64,000 nucleotides of DNA from Luscinia megarhynchos. Taxonomy: Eukaryota; Chordata; Aves; Passeriformes; Turdidae. The stretch covers positions 21,741,056 to 21,805,055 of the forward strand of contig JAPFBE010000013.1 of assembly GCA_034336665.1 (NCBI GenBank). The letters are read 5' to 3'. The notes beneath the pieces are model-generated. The model did no database searches. It had not been told where the DNA came from and was given only the letters and a program-made list of their open reading frames with translations. The translations under genes and the position numbers were made by a program. Each line of letters begins with the position of its first letter. Within the stretch, counting starts at the first letter, position 1. This document shows positions 36,976-49,100 of the stretch, one piece after another.

Positions 36976-38914
36976 TTTTCTGATTTCAAGGAGGATGCTG
37001 TAATTCTCTTTTCTGTGTGGAACAGCTGTGGCTTGAAAGCTAAATTTGGAAGTATCTGATGGGAGATTTGTCCCACATCAGTCCCTTAAAGCCTCTTGGC
37101 AGAGCTCTGTGTATGCAGGGCCAATACATAGCACAAGAAGAGCTGGTCTGTTCACCCTGCTGCTTACCCTCCCCTCTGCGACACACTCTCACCAAGGAAC
37201 TGTTGTGAATGGGCTGGAAACTCCCAGGGACACATCTGCTTATGCAACCAGAGGATTTCTGTGCACCTCTGAAGGTACAGATTGTTCCCAAAATGTGGAA
37301 GGATACCCCTCTAAAAGGCAGAGAGTTTTCCTGGGAAGGAACTGGCATAGGCATATAGAAACCGTCTACCAGTTTCTAATATAGAGAGGTTTATGTCGCA
37401 GTTGTTTCACTTAGAGAAGGAGTCACTTCTGGGTTAGATCACAGCAGTCACATAACACATTGCAGTTCAAAAAGTGAGAACCTACAGCCACAAGAACGGG
37501 ATTGAAAAGTAGGCCAGCCTACAATTAGCCACTTTGAATGTAGTCCTGACTCCTGGGACAACAATCTGAGGTTTTAAACAAACTCAGAGACATGTTTCAT
37601 AGCTGAGAGAGGCGAGATTGTTGATTTTATGTCTCCTTCAAAACACAGCTGTCCATTATTTCTTCCTTCAAGTCATTATCTCCTTTTATTGCCTTTTTAC
37701 TCCATTCACAAACCTGAACTCCCCCTCTCTCCTCAATTTCCTCTGTACTGTCCCTTCTTACAGCTGATTTCCACATGTTGCCTCCTCATTGCTTAATCCC
37801 TTGCAAACTTTTTGGCTCTACCCCCACATCTCAGAAACACCTGCAAACGACCACAAAGCTGCTTGCAGAGATATTAGGGGGACTCCTTGACAGGGGCAGG
37901 GCCAGCAGTTTCCCCTGGCTGCAGCAGGGACATGTGGCTGGACTCTCTAATGTGATAACAACATATGAAGTGTGCAGTAATGGCCATATGTTGTACTAAT
38001 TCCTATGTACACAATGCCCTCTGCAGAACAAACAGCCAGGATGGAGGGCACTGACAGAAGTGCAGGCCTATGGAGGGGCACCTACCCTTCAGAGATACAT
38101 GTAGAGAAGGAGGAAGGCTAAAATCAGCTCCTGGAAGTGAGCTACAATCATCTCTGGTTAGCTCAGACTGCAGCTTTAAAAAAAAAAAAAACAACTTCCA
38201 GGGAACATGCATGGATAGGGGCAGATAGGGAAAAGCAGGTGACCCCTCAATAGCCATGAACAACCACATGACATGGCATTTCAAGGGCTCTTGAAAGGTC
38301 CCAGGCCTGTTTTGGCTGTGAGTGACAAATGCCTTTGCTGCTATTGGCTTTTGAATGACTGGCAGGGACCCGAATTTCTCCTGAATCACCTTCCCCAGCA
38401 ACTCAACAAGGCAAGGACCAGAATAAGCACTTGATGTAGCTGGGATTTCTCTGGTGACAGCAGGCAAGGAGAGCAAAATAGAGATTCTAAGCAGATTTCC
38501 TAGGCTGGATCAGCTCCAGTTCTGCTTGGAAGTGAAGGGTATTAGGGTACATTTTCTGTGCTGTACAAAACAGAAGCGTCAGCACTTCCATCCAGATGCT
38601 CAGACCCATGGGCTAGGCAGAAAGAAGACAGCTGCTCTGCTTCATACTTGGGCTTGCACAGAAGAAGGAGAAAGGTAGAAAAAGCCTTTGCTGAAGAACG
38701 GGTGAAGAAGGAGAGGAAGATGTGTCGTATGAAAAAGCAGATACTGACTAATGGCACCATAACTTAGTTCTCTCATGTTAGAGTCTTAAATTGCCTACAG
38801 TGGGAGGAAAGTCACTTTAACATCTCAACATGGCACATAAAACCACTGTTTAAAAGAAAAAAAAGCCCAGAATATTGTTGAAGAAGTGATGGAAATAAGA
38901 TTGTTTCACAGCTG
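36976..38914. other. Intronic sequence, nothing recognised
   Basis: An A-run lies at 38178-38191. The 157-codon minus frame at 38003-38476 includes that run and has no recognisable similarity. Confidence 0.55.
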
Positions 38915-38990
38915 GCTGTACCAGGTTAGGGGTGGGAACTACATAATCCTTAAAGTCCCTTTTAACCCAAACCATTCCATATTAGATGAT
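38915..38990 (+). mobile_element. CR1 LINE 3' tail
   Basis: Reads ggtgggaactacataatcct, taaagtcccttttaaccc, aaaccattccatattagatg. This is the sense-strand CR1 3' end (GGAACTAGATGATCTTTAAGGTCCCTTCCAACCC-type) with a degenerate terminal repeat. It is a very short 5'-truncated copy. Confidence 0.75.
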
Positions 38991-39535
38991 TTTAAGTTGG
39001 AGTCTTCTGGGCAGAGATAGGTGGGAGCCCCCATATCAGCTGATGTACTGGGGTGGGGACAGATGACCCCAGAGCTGAAAAGCACACACCACTGCAGCTT
39101 GAATGCTTCATCAAGAATTGAAAACTCTCATCTTCTATGGGAAGAAGAAACAGGAGTGCAAGCCCTAATGTGATCCTTGAAAATCTCCAGAAGAGGTACT
39201 GCAAGGCAGCAGAATGTATGGAGCTCACCTAGGTAGGTTTCCTTGATCAGATAGGTTCTCATGGCCCTAGGAAACACAGTGTCAAGGATGGAGGGAGAAT
39301 GGACATGGCAGGTTCTAGCAGAATCAATAAAACAGGAATGGAAATGACTGTAGGCCACCATTAAACACACACCCCAACCCTACAGCAGAATCAACTGTAC
39401 ATCAATGATTTCAGGGGACAGCTTTTCCTCATCTGTTCTTAAACATCACCACCAAAGGAAACTCCACACCTACTAAATGAAACTCCTCACCCACAGGTGT
39501 ACCACACTCACACTTTGTGACCTAGTGTGTGAAGA

Positions 39536-39620
39536 GCTGATGTGCACACTTCGGGACATCTGGGGTAGGTGAGGCTGGTATGGCAGTGAGCGATTTTAAT
39601 AAGATGTTACAAAGTCTACG
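39536..39620 (+). mobile_element. Possible CR1 LINE 3' tail
   Basis: gctgatgtgcacacttcggg, acatctggggtaggtgagg and tatggcagtg resemble the CR1 run with a GGCACTTGGGGACATGGTTTAG-type phrase before the 3' end. The match covers only about 50 bases and the expected final GGTCTTTTCCAACC is not clear. Confidence 0.4.
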
Positions 39621-42600
39621 ACTTTTGTTACAAAGTCTAGGAGACCATTGTGCAAATGAACAGGAGAGACTGCGCATATAAAGCTGTCCTCAATCTTTAA
39701 AATGTTTTGTGCCTTCTCATTTTATGTGCTTGAAAGAATTCTGTGGTGAGCTGGCAACTAGCAGATAAAGTTATTGACAACAAAGCCTTCGGCTCAAAAT
39801 TAAAGTAGCTGTAGAAAAATGAAAAAAATGTAAAATACAAAGATGGCAGGCTAATTGTGATAACATAATTAAATTCTTATCCAGTCCTCAAAGCACATCA
39901 TAGTTATTTAGAGACAAGTGATCTGGGGAATCAGAAATGCAAGTGATTATGGCATTTCACCTCTTGGGGTCTATTTTTCAGTGAGATACAAATAAACTGA
40001 GTTTGGCAGTTAGAAATACTCTCTGACAAAATATTCTCCTACATCCTCAAGCTGATTAAAGGAATGAGCTGGAAGAGAGAGGTCAGTGGGTAGGCACATA
40101 GATAAGCAAGTGATAAGATGAGAGGATGCAGTGCTTGAGTCTATGCAGTCAATATCCCAGAGCTCATAAAAGTTTGTTACTGCACACAGCTTTCTCTGTG
40201 TGGCTTTTCACATCAGATCTCAGCAGCAAGTGCTTATCTGTGCCCACTTGTTAGATTAGGTCCTATTGCAGGTAGCATGCAGAATCTTGCATCTAATTCT
40301 CCATGCAGACCCAGTCAGATTCCCCACTGCTCCAAGAAGGTAGAGATTGGTAAGGAAAGACTTCTCCATCCAGATCTTTCCACCTTTCTGGCAGCTGTCA
40401 GAGAGCAGTGATAAAGTTTCTCATGTTGATAAGTGACAAAATCCATGCACTGTCTTGACAATGCACAGGTTTTATCCCTGGTCAGCAACCAGATTAACTT
40501 GCCAGGATACACCTTAACCAGAGTGGTCCCCAGAATAGGATGGGAAGAGGCAAATGGTATATTTAATTGCAGCCTTTGACCCTCTCATATCAGGGGGATA
40601 TAAGCAGCACACCTACACTAATATAACAAGTTGCTCCTGACAATAGATTTCAACAGTGACTGCATCTCTAGTCCAATTAACCGATAATGAGAACTGGCTG
40701 GCAGCACAGGAGGGGCTAAATTCTTCTCTAACATCATTAAATGTGGAATAGATGACAAGTCACCAAGCACTGAGTTCACATTTGGCCCCATGCCTGCTCC
40801 TGCCATTCAAACCACTCCCTGCAGCAGAGGACGGGCACAGTGTGGGGTCTGCTGGTGACAACCATTACACAGGTAGGACATTTTTCCTGTGTGAATGCGC
40901 TACATGTCCCTTCCTGGCTTCCTACCACATGAGTGTTTCCAGCCTAGTTGAGATGATATGAAAAGGGAAGAGGGCACAGAGCCAAATGCTGTGCTTTAGC
41001 AATTTGCCAGTTGCTAGGGCTCACTCTAGCTGTGCACTACAAAGGTACTCTGGTTTGGTGGTTTCCAGCCATTGGCTTGTCTCTTCACCACTGCATACAG
41101 GCTAAGTACTGTCACCAAGCTAAGTGGGCTAAATGGTGCCTAGAGTCCCTTCCTTCCCTTCCTCCCTTGATCTTTGTATCGGATTTCCTGCAAGGAAATT
41201 GTGATATGGCAGAGAAGTAGGAGGCTTAACAGGAGCAAAATGCCATGTCCAGCATGGTGAAGGAAGCTTAGGCAGAGGTGGAGTGGTATGCAAAGCCCCC
41301 AAAGATGCCCCTTCTAGACTCCCTGAAATGGACAGGGAAAGTTGAGTGCTGACAACGTGTGGGCTAAGGAAAGGTTCTGAAAGGGGTCCCTACCACAGAA
41401 TAAAGTGGCACCAAAGGAAGATATTTAAGATCCAGAAACAAGAAAACTGCCTAAATAATCCCCCCATGGACCTACCAAACAAACTCCACCTAATCTCCCT
41501 CTCTCTTTCCATTGCCCGGATTGTCCCCAGCCACTCTTTTCCAGAAAGCCACACAAGGACTGGCAGCAAACACCCCTGGCAGAACACAAGGAGAACAATG
41601 CGACATAGCCAATGTGCTGGCTCTACTGCTGCGTCCCCTCTTGGTCTAAATCAATAGTTTATGACATCTACAAGGGGAAACTGTAAATTTAATTTTGTCC
41701 CCTGCAGTGCGAATCATATCTTGTTTGCTGGTAACATAATGAATGTGTTTGCCCTCTAGACCCCCTGCCCAGTAGACCAATTTAAGGATAAAGGGAGAGA
41801 AAATAGCAAAGTACAATTAGGGAGGTTGATTAATACTGGATTAATCAGTAGCTCAGCTAAAGACAGCTGTACAACACTCATACATAAGGGGCAAGAGAGA
41901 GAGAGATGGAAGCCCACAGAAGGAATAGAGAATCGGACAATTTTTCTTAGGAATAAAAGCCTTACAGGTGACTTGAAGGCACACCACTGCTTCCTAAACA
42001 ACTGATATAACCTTGCATCACTTGCTAGCCTAAAGCCACAAAACTACAAATGCTTTGCCCCATTGGTGCTCATCAGGTGTGATCTAGAATATAATCCAAA
42101 CTGCCTCAAGGACACAAGTTAAACCTTTCTGGAACTCATAGGCTTAATTGCTCTGTAAAAGCTACTTGAGGTTGTCACCATAGTAGTTAAAGTGCACATG
42201 AGCCTGGAATTCCTCAGAAACCTTGCTGGAAATGCAAATGGCAACAGAACAGTGAGGGTAGAAATGACAGCCCTCCAGGGCTAGCAGAGAGGGGAGAATG
42301 AAGAGCAACGGAGATGACCCAGCAGATGGAATCCAGGAGAAGGTTTCTTGCATCAGGATGCTCTCTGCAAACCAGTTGGAGTGGTGGATGAAGAAACAGC
42401 TCTGACTGTGTGTACCCTGCTGCACAACAGAAAGCAAGACTTGATACATTCTTGTGAACAAACAGACCCTGCCAGCGAAAACTGACTTCACTGCCAATTT
42501 CTTTTTCCAGCTGGCATAACCAACAAAACTCCAAATTAGTTTGGCTAGGTAGATAGGACAAAAGAAATAATATTTTTGGCCAAAATCTAGAATCAAACTT

Positions 42601-43950
42601 TGCAGCTGGGTCTTAGCTTTACAAAGAGATGAAGCACAAAACGCCCCACAAAATCCAAAGGAAACCAGAAAAAGGGCAAACCCATTAACCTGCAAACAGG
42701 AGATCAAATGCCAGGGCATTTGGATCTGTGAAGGCATGGTCTAGAGCTATCAGTTCATGTCTCTACTTTGTGGTTACAAAAGAGTTGCTAATACAGCATG
42801 TCTAGCCATACTTCAGTGCTTCTGCTCTTTGAATTAAAACAAAACAGTGCAAAAGTATATTGAAATTAAAAGAAAAATAAACTCTCAGCTCTCAGAGAAG
42901 GCTTAGGTGAGGGGCTAAGGACAACCTTGCTGTTTCTGAATTGATCTTCCCCTCTCTACTTTAAAACAGTGTATTTTCCTGCTTTAGCTATCCCTTTAAA
43001 ACACTATCTTACATTCAGCTTCAGAGACAGCTCCCTATGGATAAGCATTTTCAGATGGATACAGTGTGATCTTTACCAGTTGCTGCAAATTGACTCTGAG
43101 GGCACCTTTATGTGTCAGTTCTGCCTATTTTCTCTATAAACAGAGAGACAGGGATGGAGAGGATGAGGGGAAAGGGCTTTACCAATAAAACAAACAATAG
43201 GAGAGCAAAAAACAGAGTCACATCATAGTCACATATTCTGACCTGAAACCAGGGTTCCTCATCCCAGCACCATAACAATCTCCCTGAGATCAATTGCAGA
43301 TGCTGATCAGACACATGAGCGAGGAGCTACATTCATACACAAACGTGCAGCTTGCCCGGTTTGGGAGTGATCAATTTGGGACACTCCCCTCAGATCATAA
43401 GTGACAGCCATCAAGCTGTGGGGAGGCAGGGCATAACTGAGCGAGCAAGAAAGAAACATGGGCATCACTCGGGTTTAGCTGTGTCTAAACCAGCCTTGGG
43501 CAAAGCATCTCAGGTTCAGCCCTTGCTCCTTCAATCCATCCTGGTATCCTCAAATTCACCAGACTGTAAAGACTTTTGATAAAATGTGGATGAACGATAC
43601 AAAACCACATCAATATTTGGACCCCATAACACCACAATATCCTGGGCACAGGTATCTTAATCTGCTCGACTCTATTGTTTGAGAGAAAGACTGAAGAAAA
43701 CAAGGTTATGACCAGAGAGAATAGAGATGTAAAAACCTTATACACATGTAGAGTTTGTAGTGGCAAAACATAGCTCATCACTACAGAGATACTGTTTGGT
43801 TTCAGTCCACTGAAAATACTGGGCATCCTACTAGACATCAGATGCAGTCACTGTCCCTGGGGCTGCTGGAGCAAGCATTACTGTCCAATATGCTGCTACA
43901 GTAAACCTTGGATGAACGATACAGCTGCAGCCTGGCAGGGGTACTGCTGG
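39621..43950. other. Intronic sequence, no gene seen
   Basis: No repeat recognised. The 191-codon minus frame at 42162-42737 is discussed as a finding; it has no family resemblance. GATA motifs cluster near 40095-40120. Confidence 0.5.
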
Positions 43951-44400
43951 GTTCACAAAGCAGTCTAGGTTGGAAAAGACTTCCATGATCATTGAGTCCA
44001 ACAATTAACATAACATTGCCAAACCTTCACTAGGCCGTGTTCCCAAGTGCCCCATCTACACGTCTTTTAAATACCTCCAGGGATGGTGAATCCACCACTT
44101 CCCTGGGCAGCTGTTCCAATGCTTGAAAACCTTTTTGGTAAACAAATGTTTCCTAATATCATTTCTAAACCTCCTCTGGCACAACTTCAGACCTGGGACA
44201 AGAGGCCAACCCCCACCTGGCTACACCCTCCTTTCAGGCAGTTGTAGATAAGGTCACCCTTGAGCCTCTTCTTCTCCAGCCTGAAGGACTTCAACTCTCT
44301 CAGCCTGAAAGTCCTCATAGGACTTGTGTTCCAGACCCTTCACCAGCTTTGTTGCCCTTCCCTGGGCACATTCCATCCCCTCAATGTGTCTTGCAGAATG
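43951..44400 (-). mobile_element. CR1 LINE fragment (best preserved in window)
   Basis: The plus strand carries tctaggttggaaaagacttc, catgatcattgagtccaac, gtgccccatctacacgtct, ccagggatggtgaatccacc and onward to cagcctgaaggac and ttgtgttccagacccttcac. This is the reverse complement of an avian CR1 3' region. Minus-strand translation retains [18 protein letters not shown], almost identical to the end of CR1 ORF2. It is 5'-truncated at about 44400 and followed by a CAA repeat. It lies in the same orientation as LSAMP and is the youngest-looking CR1 here. Confidence 0.93.
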
Positions 44401-44415
44401 TGCAATGATGTCAGG

Positions 44416-44440
44416 GACAACAACAACAGCAACAACAACC
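44416..44440. repeat. (ACA/CAA)n microsatellite
   Basis: Short imperfect CAA run with one GCA interruption, next to the 5' end of the CR1 copy. Direct reading. Confidence 0.85.
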
Positions 44441-46030
44441 AAGTGAAGGCCCAGGATTCTGCAGAGGCAGGGTGTCTCTCTCAGAGCTATGGTTGTCTGT
44501 ATGATGATGTTTAACAGTGAGATGCCACTGCTGCCCTTGCAGCCTGGGTTGGAGCTTGCCTTTCCCTGTCTACACAAGGGAATCTGTGACTATGCATTTA
44601 CAGCACCAGTGCAATGTGGTCAGCATTGCCTAAAGTGGCAGATTCTGCTCTGTCTCCGAACACGGGTACAGTTTACAGACAGTAGTGTGGAAAGGATTTA
44701 GAGAGAGTAAGACTTTTTCTTTCTGCATTACTAGATGGAAAAAGCAAACAATTTTTTTCTTCTACTGGCCTCCATCTGTCTTTCCAGCTCTTGTCCCCCA
44801 TGCACACACGTTCCTCTGTCCTTACACTGCAATTACATTTTGTAGAGTTTTGTCCCTCCAGGACAATGTTTCCTGCGCATTTTGAGAGCCTAAAACTCTG
44901 ATTAAATACTTCTTGGTCTTCACAGTCTCATACTTTTTAGTACTGACAGTTTAATTTCCAGGCTCCAAGTTTTTCTCATTCAAAAAATGCCAGATTGTGC
45001 ATTGTCATGGTTAAAATCAAATTGTTCCCATTTATTTTCCAGAGTTGGACAGCTGTCTGAAGATTTTTTTTTTAAGACCCAAAAGATTATCTCTTAGTAT
45101 CTGAGACTGCACTTTGTAACTAGAATTGGCATCGTGTAGATTCCCCGCAATTAGTCATTAAAATCAAAACAAAAACAAACTTTTTTTTTATCCACCCCAT
45201 CCATGATAAACAGCGTTGTAATTTTCAACAAAAGAGCCAATGGTGATTCAGGTTAAGAACCAAAAGCACCAAAGACATGACACATAAAAGAGACCCATTA
45301 CTCTGATATCGTCATCCTTTTTGTGAGGTTCCTGAGGTCTGGTAACAGCTGCAGTTGGCAAGGGCTTCTATTTTACTTCTGCATTGGTGGATAATACTAT
45401 ATTTGCTAATCTTAGGTGAACAGAAGAGTAAAAGGAATTGGTTAATACCTACAGAAACAAGAGAGCTGAGTTTGAATAGCTGTGGTTCATGTTCTCATGA
45501 CACTTGTTAGTTGTGAGTATTTGTCAACTTGCTGGGTGCCACATGAAAATTTGTTAACTGCTAAGGCTGATTCTTACCAGACTGCAAACTATTTATTATT
45601 CATAGGACTGGCCAAAATAATTAAAATAAATTAAACAGTGCGCGATAATTTTTGAAGTTCTGTAATCTGTTCCCATGTTTTATTACAGCCTTTTAATTTT
45701 TTTTCTTTTTTTTCTTTTTTCTGCAAGAAAGGGCCACTCCTGAGCAGATAACAGTCTTGTCATTAAGTTGTTTGGTACATGCAAGATACAGGTACAAGTC
45801 TCTGCCTGATTTCTATACAAATGCTTGGCTGGAGTTTTCTACTCTCACACAAGATCCCCACTCCTTGAGTTGCTGGCCATTTCGACCCTGTCTATGTCTC
45901 ACCTTTTCACCAGAAATTTAAATATAGGACCTCAAAAACTGAAGATCACTGCATATAAACCCCATGTTTCTGAGAAATGCTTCCATTTTGACATGTCAGT
46001 ATTTCAGATGGAAAAAAAAAAATCCCAACA

Positions 46031-46105
46031 AATTAACTGAAAAAAAAATATTTTAGTTAATTGTTGAGAAAGACAACAATTAGCATGATATTCAGTTAAC
46101 CAATT
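46031..46105. other. Nested inverted repeats in AT-rich sequence
   Basis: Two perfect inverted repeats overlap. AATTAACT (46031-46038) pairs with AGTTAATT (46055-46062). TAATTGTTG (46058-46066) pairs with CAACAATTA (46074-46082) across a 7-base loop. A third copy, TCAGTTAA, follows at 46092-46099. Both arms of the second pair contain ATTGTT/AACAAT, a SOX-type core. Could be a paired binding site, a hairpin or a decayed palindromic element. Confidence 0.5.
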
Positions 46106-49100
46106 AAAAAGTGGAAATACTAAGCAAGTAATGATTCACTGAAGAAAACAGGTTGTAAAGAACAGCTGGAGGCCTAAAAATTACTCCTTTTTAGTGAGTA
46201 CTTATCAAGCCCTAAAGCACTGGAAGAAAATCTGAAGCTGATTACAAACAAATTGCTTATGACACAGTGACAATGCTTTAACAGTTCTCTGTTTTTCTCA
46301 TATCCTTATTCTTCCCACCACCTCCTCCAAGTGAGAACTTCCCCTGTATTGGGTGCCCACGCTGTAACAACAGCAGAACATGGCCCTGACAAGTCAGATT
46401 TGTAACTAATATTTCAGGCTTCTCTAACACTGGGCTAGAGGGTCAGCAGGAGCTTGTAGGGACACAGTGACACTACTGAATCAGTTCATGCATTACCCTG
46501 ACTCCAGCAATCAAGCCTCACAAGTAACATCACTCCCGCTGGAGTCTGGCACAACAAATGCCCCCGGTCTTGGAGGAGAAAGTGGTGCATGCTAAAGTGG
46601 AGCTGCCAGCCAGCGTGTGGGCATGGGCAAAGGGATTTTGTCAGTCTGCTGAGAAAAGACTATTACCCCAGGACCTGCTTGCAAAGCTGGGAGATCTCAC
46701 TTTCAGAGCATTTACTAAAAGATCACACCTCATGCCATAACTCACTCATCCCGAGTCTGACACTACTCTGCCCATTAAATGCCAATTGTACAAAGTAAAA
46801 CATAGCAGTGGATAATTAATGCTTGTGAAACACATTGGAAAGACATGAAATGCCCTCACTGCTTCGGGGTGCTGAAGCAAAGAGGCTGTCCTCAGTCCCC
46901 TACTGCCTGCAAGCACCAGGCTTCACTGTTTGCTGCTTCATCCCAGCTGAAGAAACTTGTTATCTATGGCTAGCATAGCTTGATTCTTCAGTGAGTCAGA
47001 GGAAAGAGGAGGTTATCCCCAGAGCACCAGGAGAAGGCCTGAGTGAAACACCTAATTCTCTATGATGACTGTGTAGAAAGTCAGGGTTTGGCATAAATCC
47101 TTCCTTGACTAAGCACACCTCAGATGTCTGGGCACGTGGACATCTGAGCAAGACCCCAGCTCATGCAGGATGCTTGTAAGAGCATGGAAATTAATGCAGA
47201 TGTTCCAGGCCTCAGGCTGGAACCAGGATAATCACCACCTTTGAGTACAGCTTCTCAAGAATGCTCCGTCTTTACTGCAAGGCACAAAACAGGTTTGGGG
47301 ACACATCACCTTCAAAAACTGCTGTGGAAGCTCAGTCTTCTCCACACAGCTTGAGCTGGGCAATCGCCTTCTACCAAGAGGCTGATTGCCCCTACGGCAG
47401 CAAGTATACAAGTATTGATTTTCCAGATAAAAATTACAGCCATCTAAATCCTGGGTGGCCGAGACTCCAGTGATTCCTGCCTACTGACTGCGAGGAAATA
47501 CCCTCTGAGGATGAGACAGCTCCTAGATGGGTAAGTGCCCATCCTGGAGACCCAGCAGTCTGCTAGACAGGTGGTTGCAGTAGAAAAATCAGTAGGAAGA
47601 TAGGCTGTAGAGTCTTGACCCTGTTCTCAGGTCAGAAGCAGAATTGTTTAGGTTGAGAGTAGCATAGGGACAATGCTTGCTGGCTGCTGAGGAAAATAAA
47701 ATGAGTTCCATCTTTGGCACTGCTGATCTATTTCTGGGCAGAGTGAAACACATTTAAATGTGATGTGGGGATTGCTGAGCAAGCCACTTGGAGTTATATG
47801 TGCCACTGCTGCCTCAGACTGCTGCTTCACCTCCTATTCATGCAGAGGGTTGGCTAACAAATGATACATGCTCAGGAGCCAACCTCCAACAGCAGGGGAA
47901 ATGAGAAGGACCACAATCCTCAGTGCAGAAGCTGCAGGAAGACAACAGTTCATTGTGCTTCCACAGCCAGAAGAATTCATGAGGAGATTCTCATTCTTAT
48001 GTTTTCCTGTGGCTCCTCCTTGAGCTGGTGATTTACAGTGCTCTGTCAGCATATCCATCTTACTTTTTATTCTTCTGCTGCTTTCCTAGTGTTTCACTGC
48101 TTCTTCTCCTTCATTGGAGGCTATTAAGCATCACCTTCTCTGGTCAACAAATGAGCAAGCAGCACCTCTCTAGTCACAGCGAGTGACTGAACTCCAAAGC
48201 TTTGATTGTCCAGTTTTGTGAACAGAAAAAGCAGTGTAGGAGAGAGAGAAAACTGCACTTAGGTCCACAAGGAGAACAAAATGCCATTCAAGGCGATAAT
48301 CCTGGGGTAGCAAGCAAATCAGATATGTTCCACTTGCTGTGGGTTCATTGCAATTGGTGTCAAACACAAGAAAAACTGGTGTTCTTCTAGCACCTTCCTC
48401 CTTGTGTCCTGTGGTCCCAGCCAGGTGGATGATCATCCCCACTGCCTGAACAAGTCAGTATGGGAACTGGCTGGGTTTAATCACTGAGGCTCCAAATCTA
48501 CCCCTTGCCTAAGTGGACCAGCAACTTCTCATACATTAACAAAAGCTCTGCCTGGGCAGCAGCTCCCTCCTGTTTCCCACAACACATTCTCTGCAAATGC
48601 CTCACAGCTCTGTGTGTCTCCTTAGGAGGCTTTTCAGAAAGGTGACAAAAAGGACATCACAACCACCTCTCTCTGCAACTGCTGCCATGCAGAACTTCAT
48701 AGGAATAGTTCATATTAATAGTTGTAGGTTAATATTTGTCATATCCTCTTCAATTTGCCTGTGATCACTGCAAAGGCAAATACAGAAGCAAATCTCCAGG
48801 CATGGCCATCTTGTGTGCACAGAAATAAATACCAGCAAAGGAGAGAGGACAGTGCTAGTGACTTTGTGTGGCAGAGCACTTGCAAGCCAGTGGAGATGGG
48901 GACATGGGGGAATGGCAGCAATGTGAGCACACTGAGTAGGTGGATCACAATTGGGAAGATGCACATGAACACACATCCATAGGATCAGTAAATTCAGGTA
49001 AGGGCACTTCCATTCCCATGACTGGCAGCAGGAATGAGAGCAGGTGGGTGTAACGTGGAGGGTGGTGGTTGTGTGGGACAAGTTGTACTGAGTGAGGCAG

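Noticed and set aside
39425..39480. Possible further CR1 fragment (ctgttcttaaacatcaccac, ggaaactccacacctac)
   Set aside because: Only about 50 loosely matching bases; could be chance.
43589..43925. Direct repeat tggatgaacgataca at 43589 and again near 43911
   Set aside because: A 15-base match separated by 320 bp with no similarity around either copy; probably coincidence, though a tiny duplication cannot be excluded.
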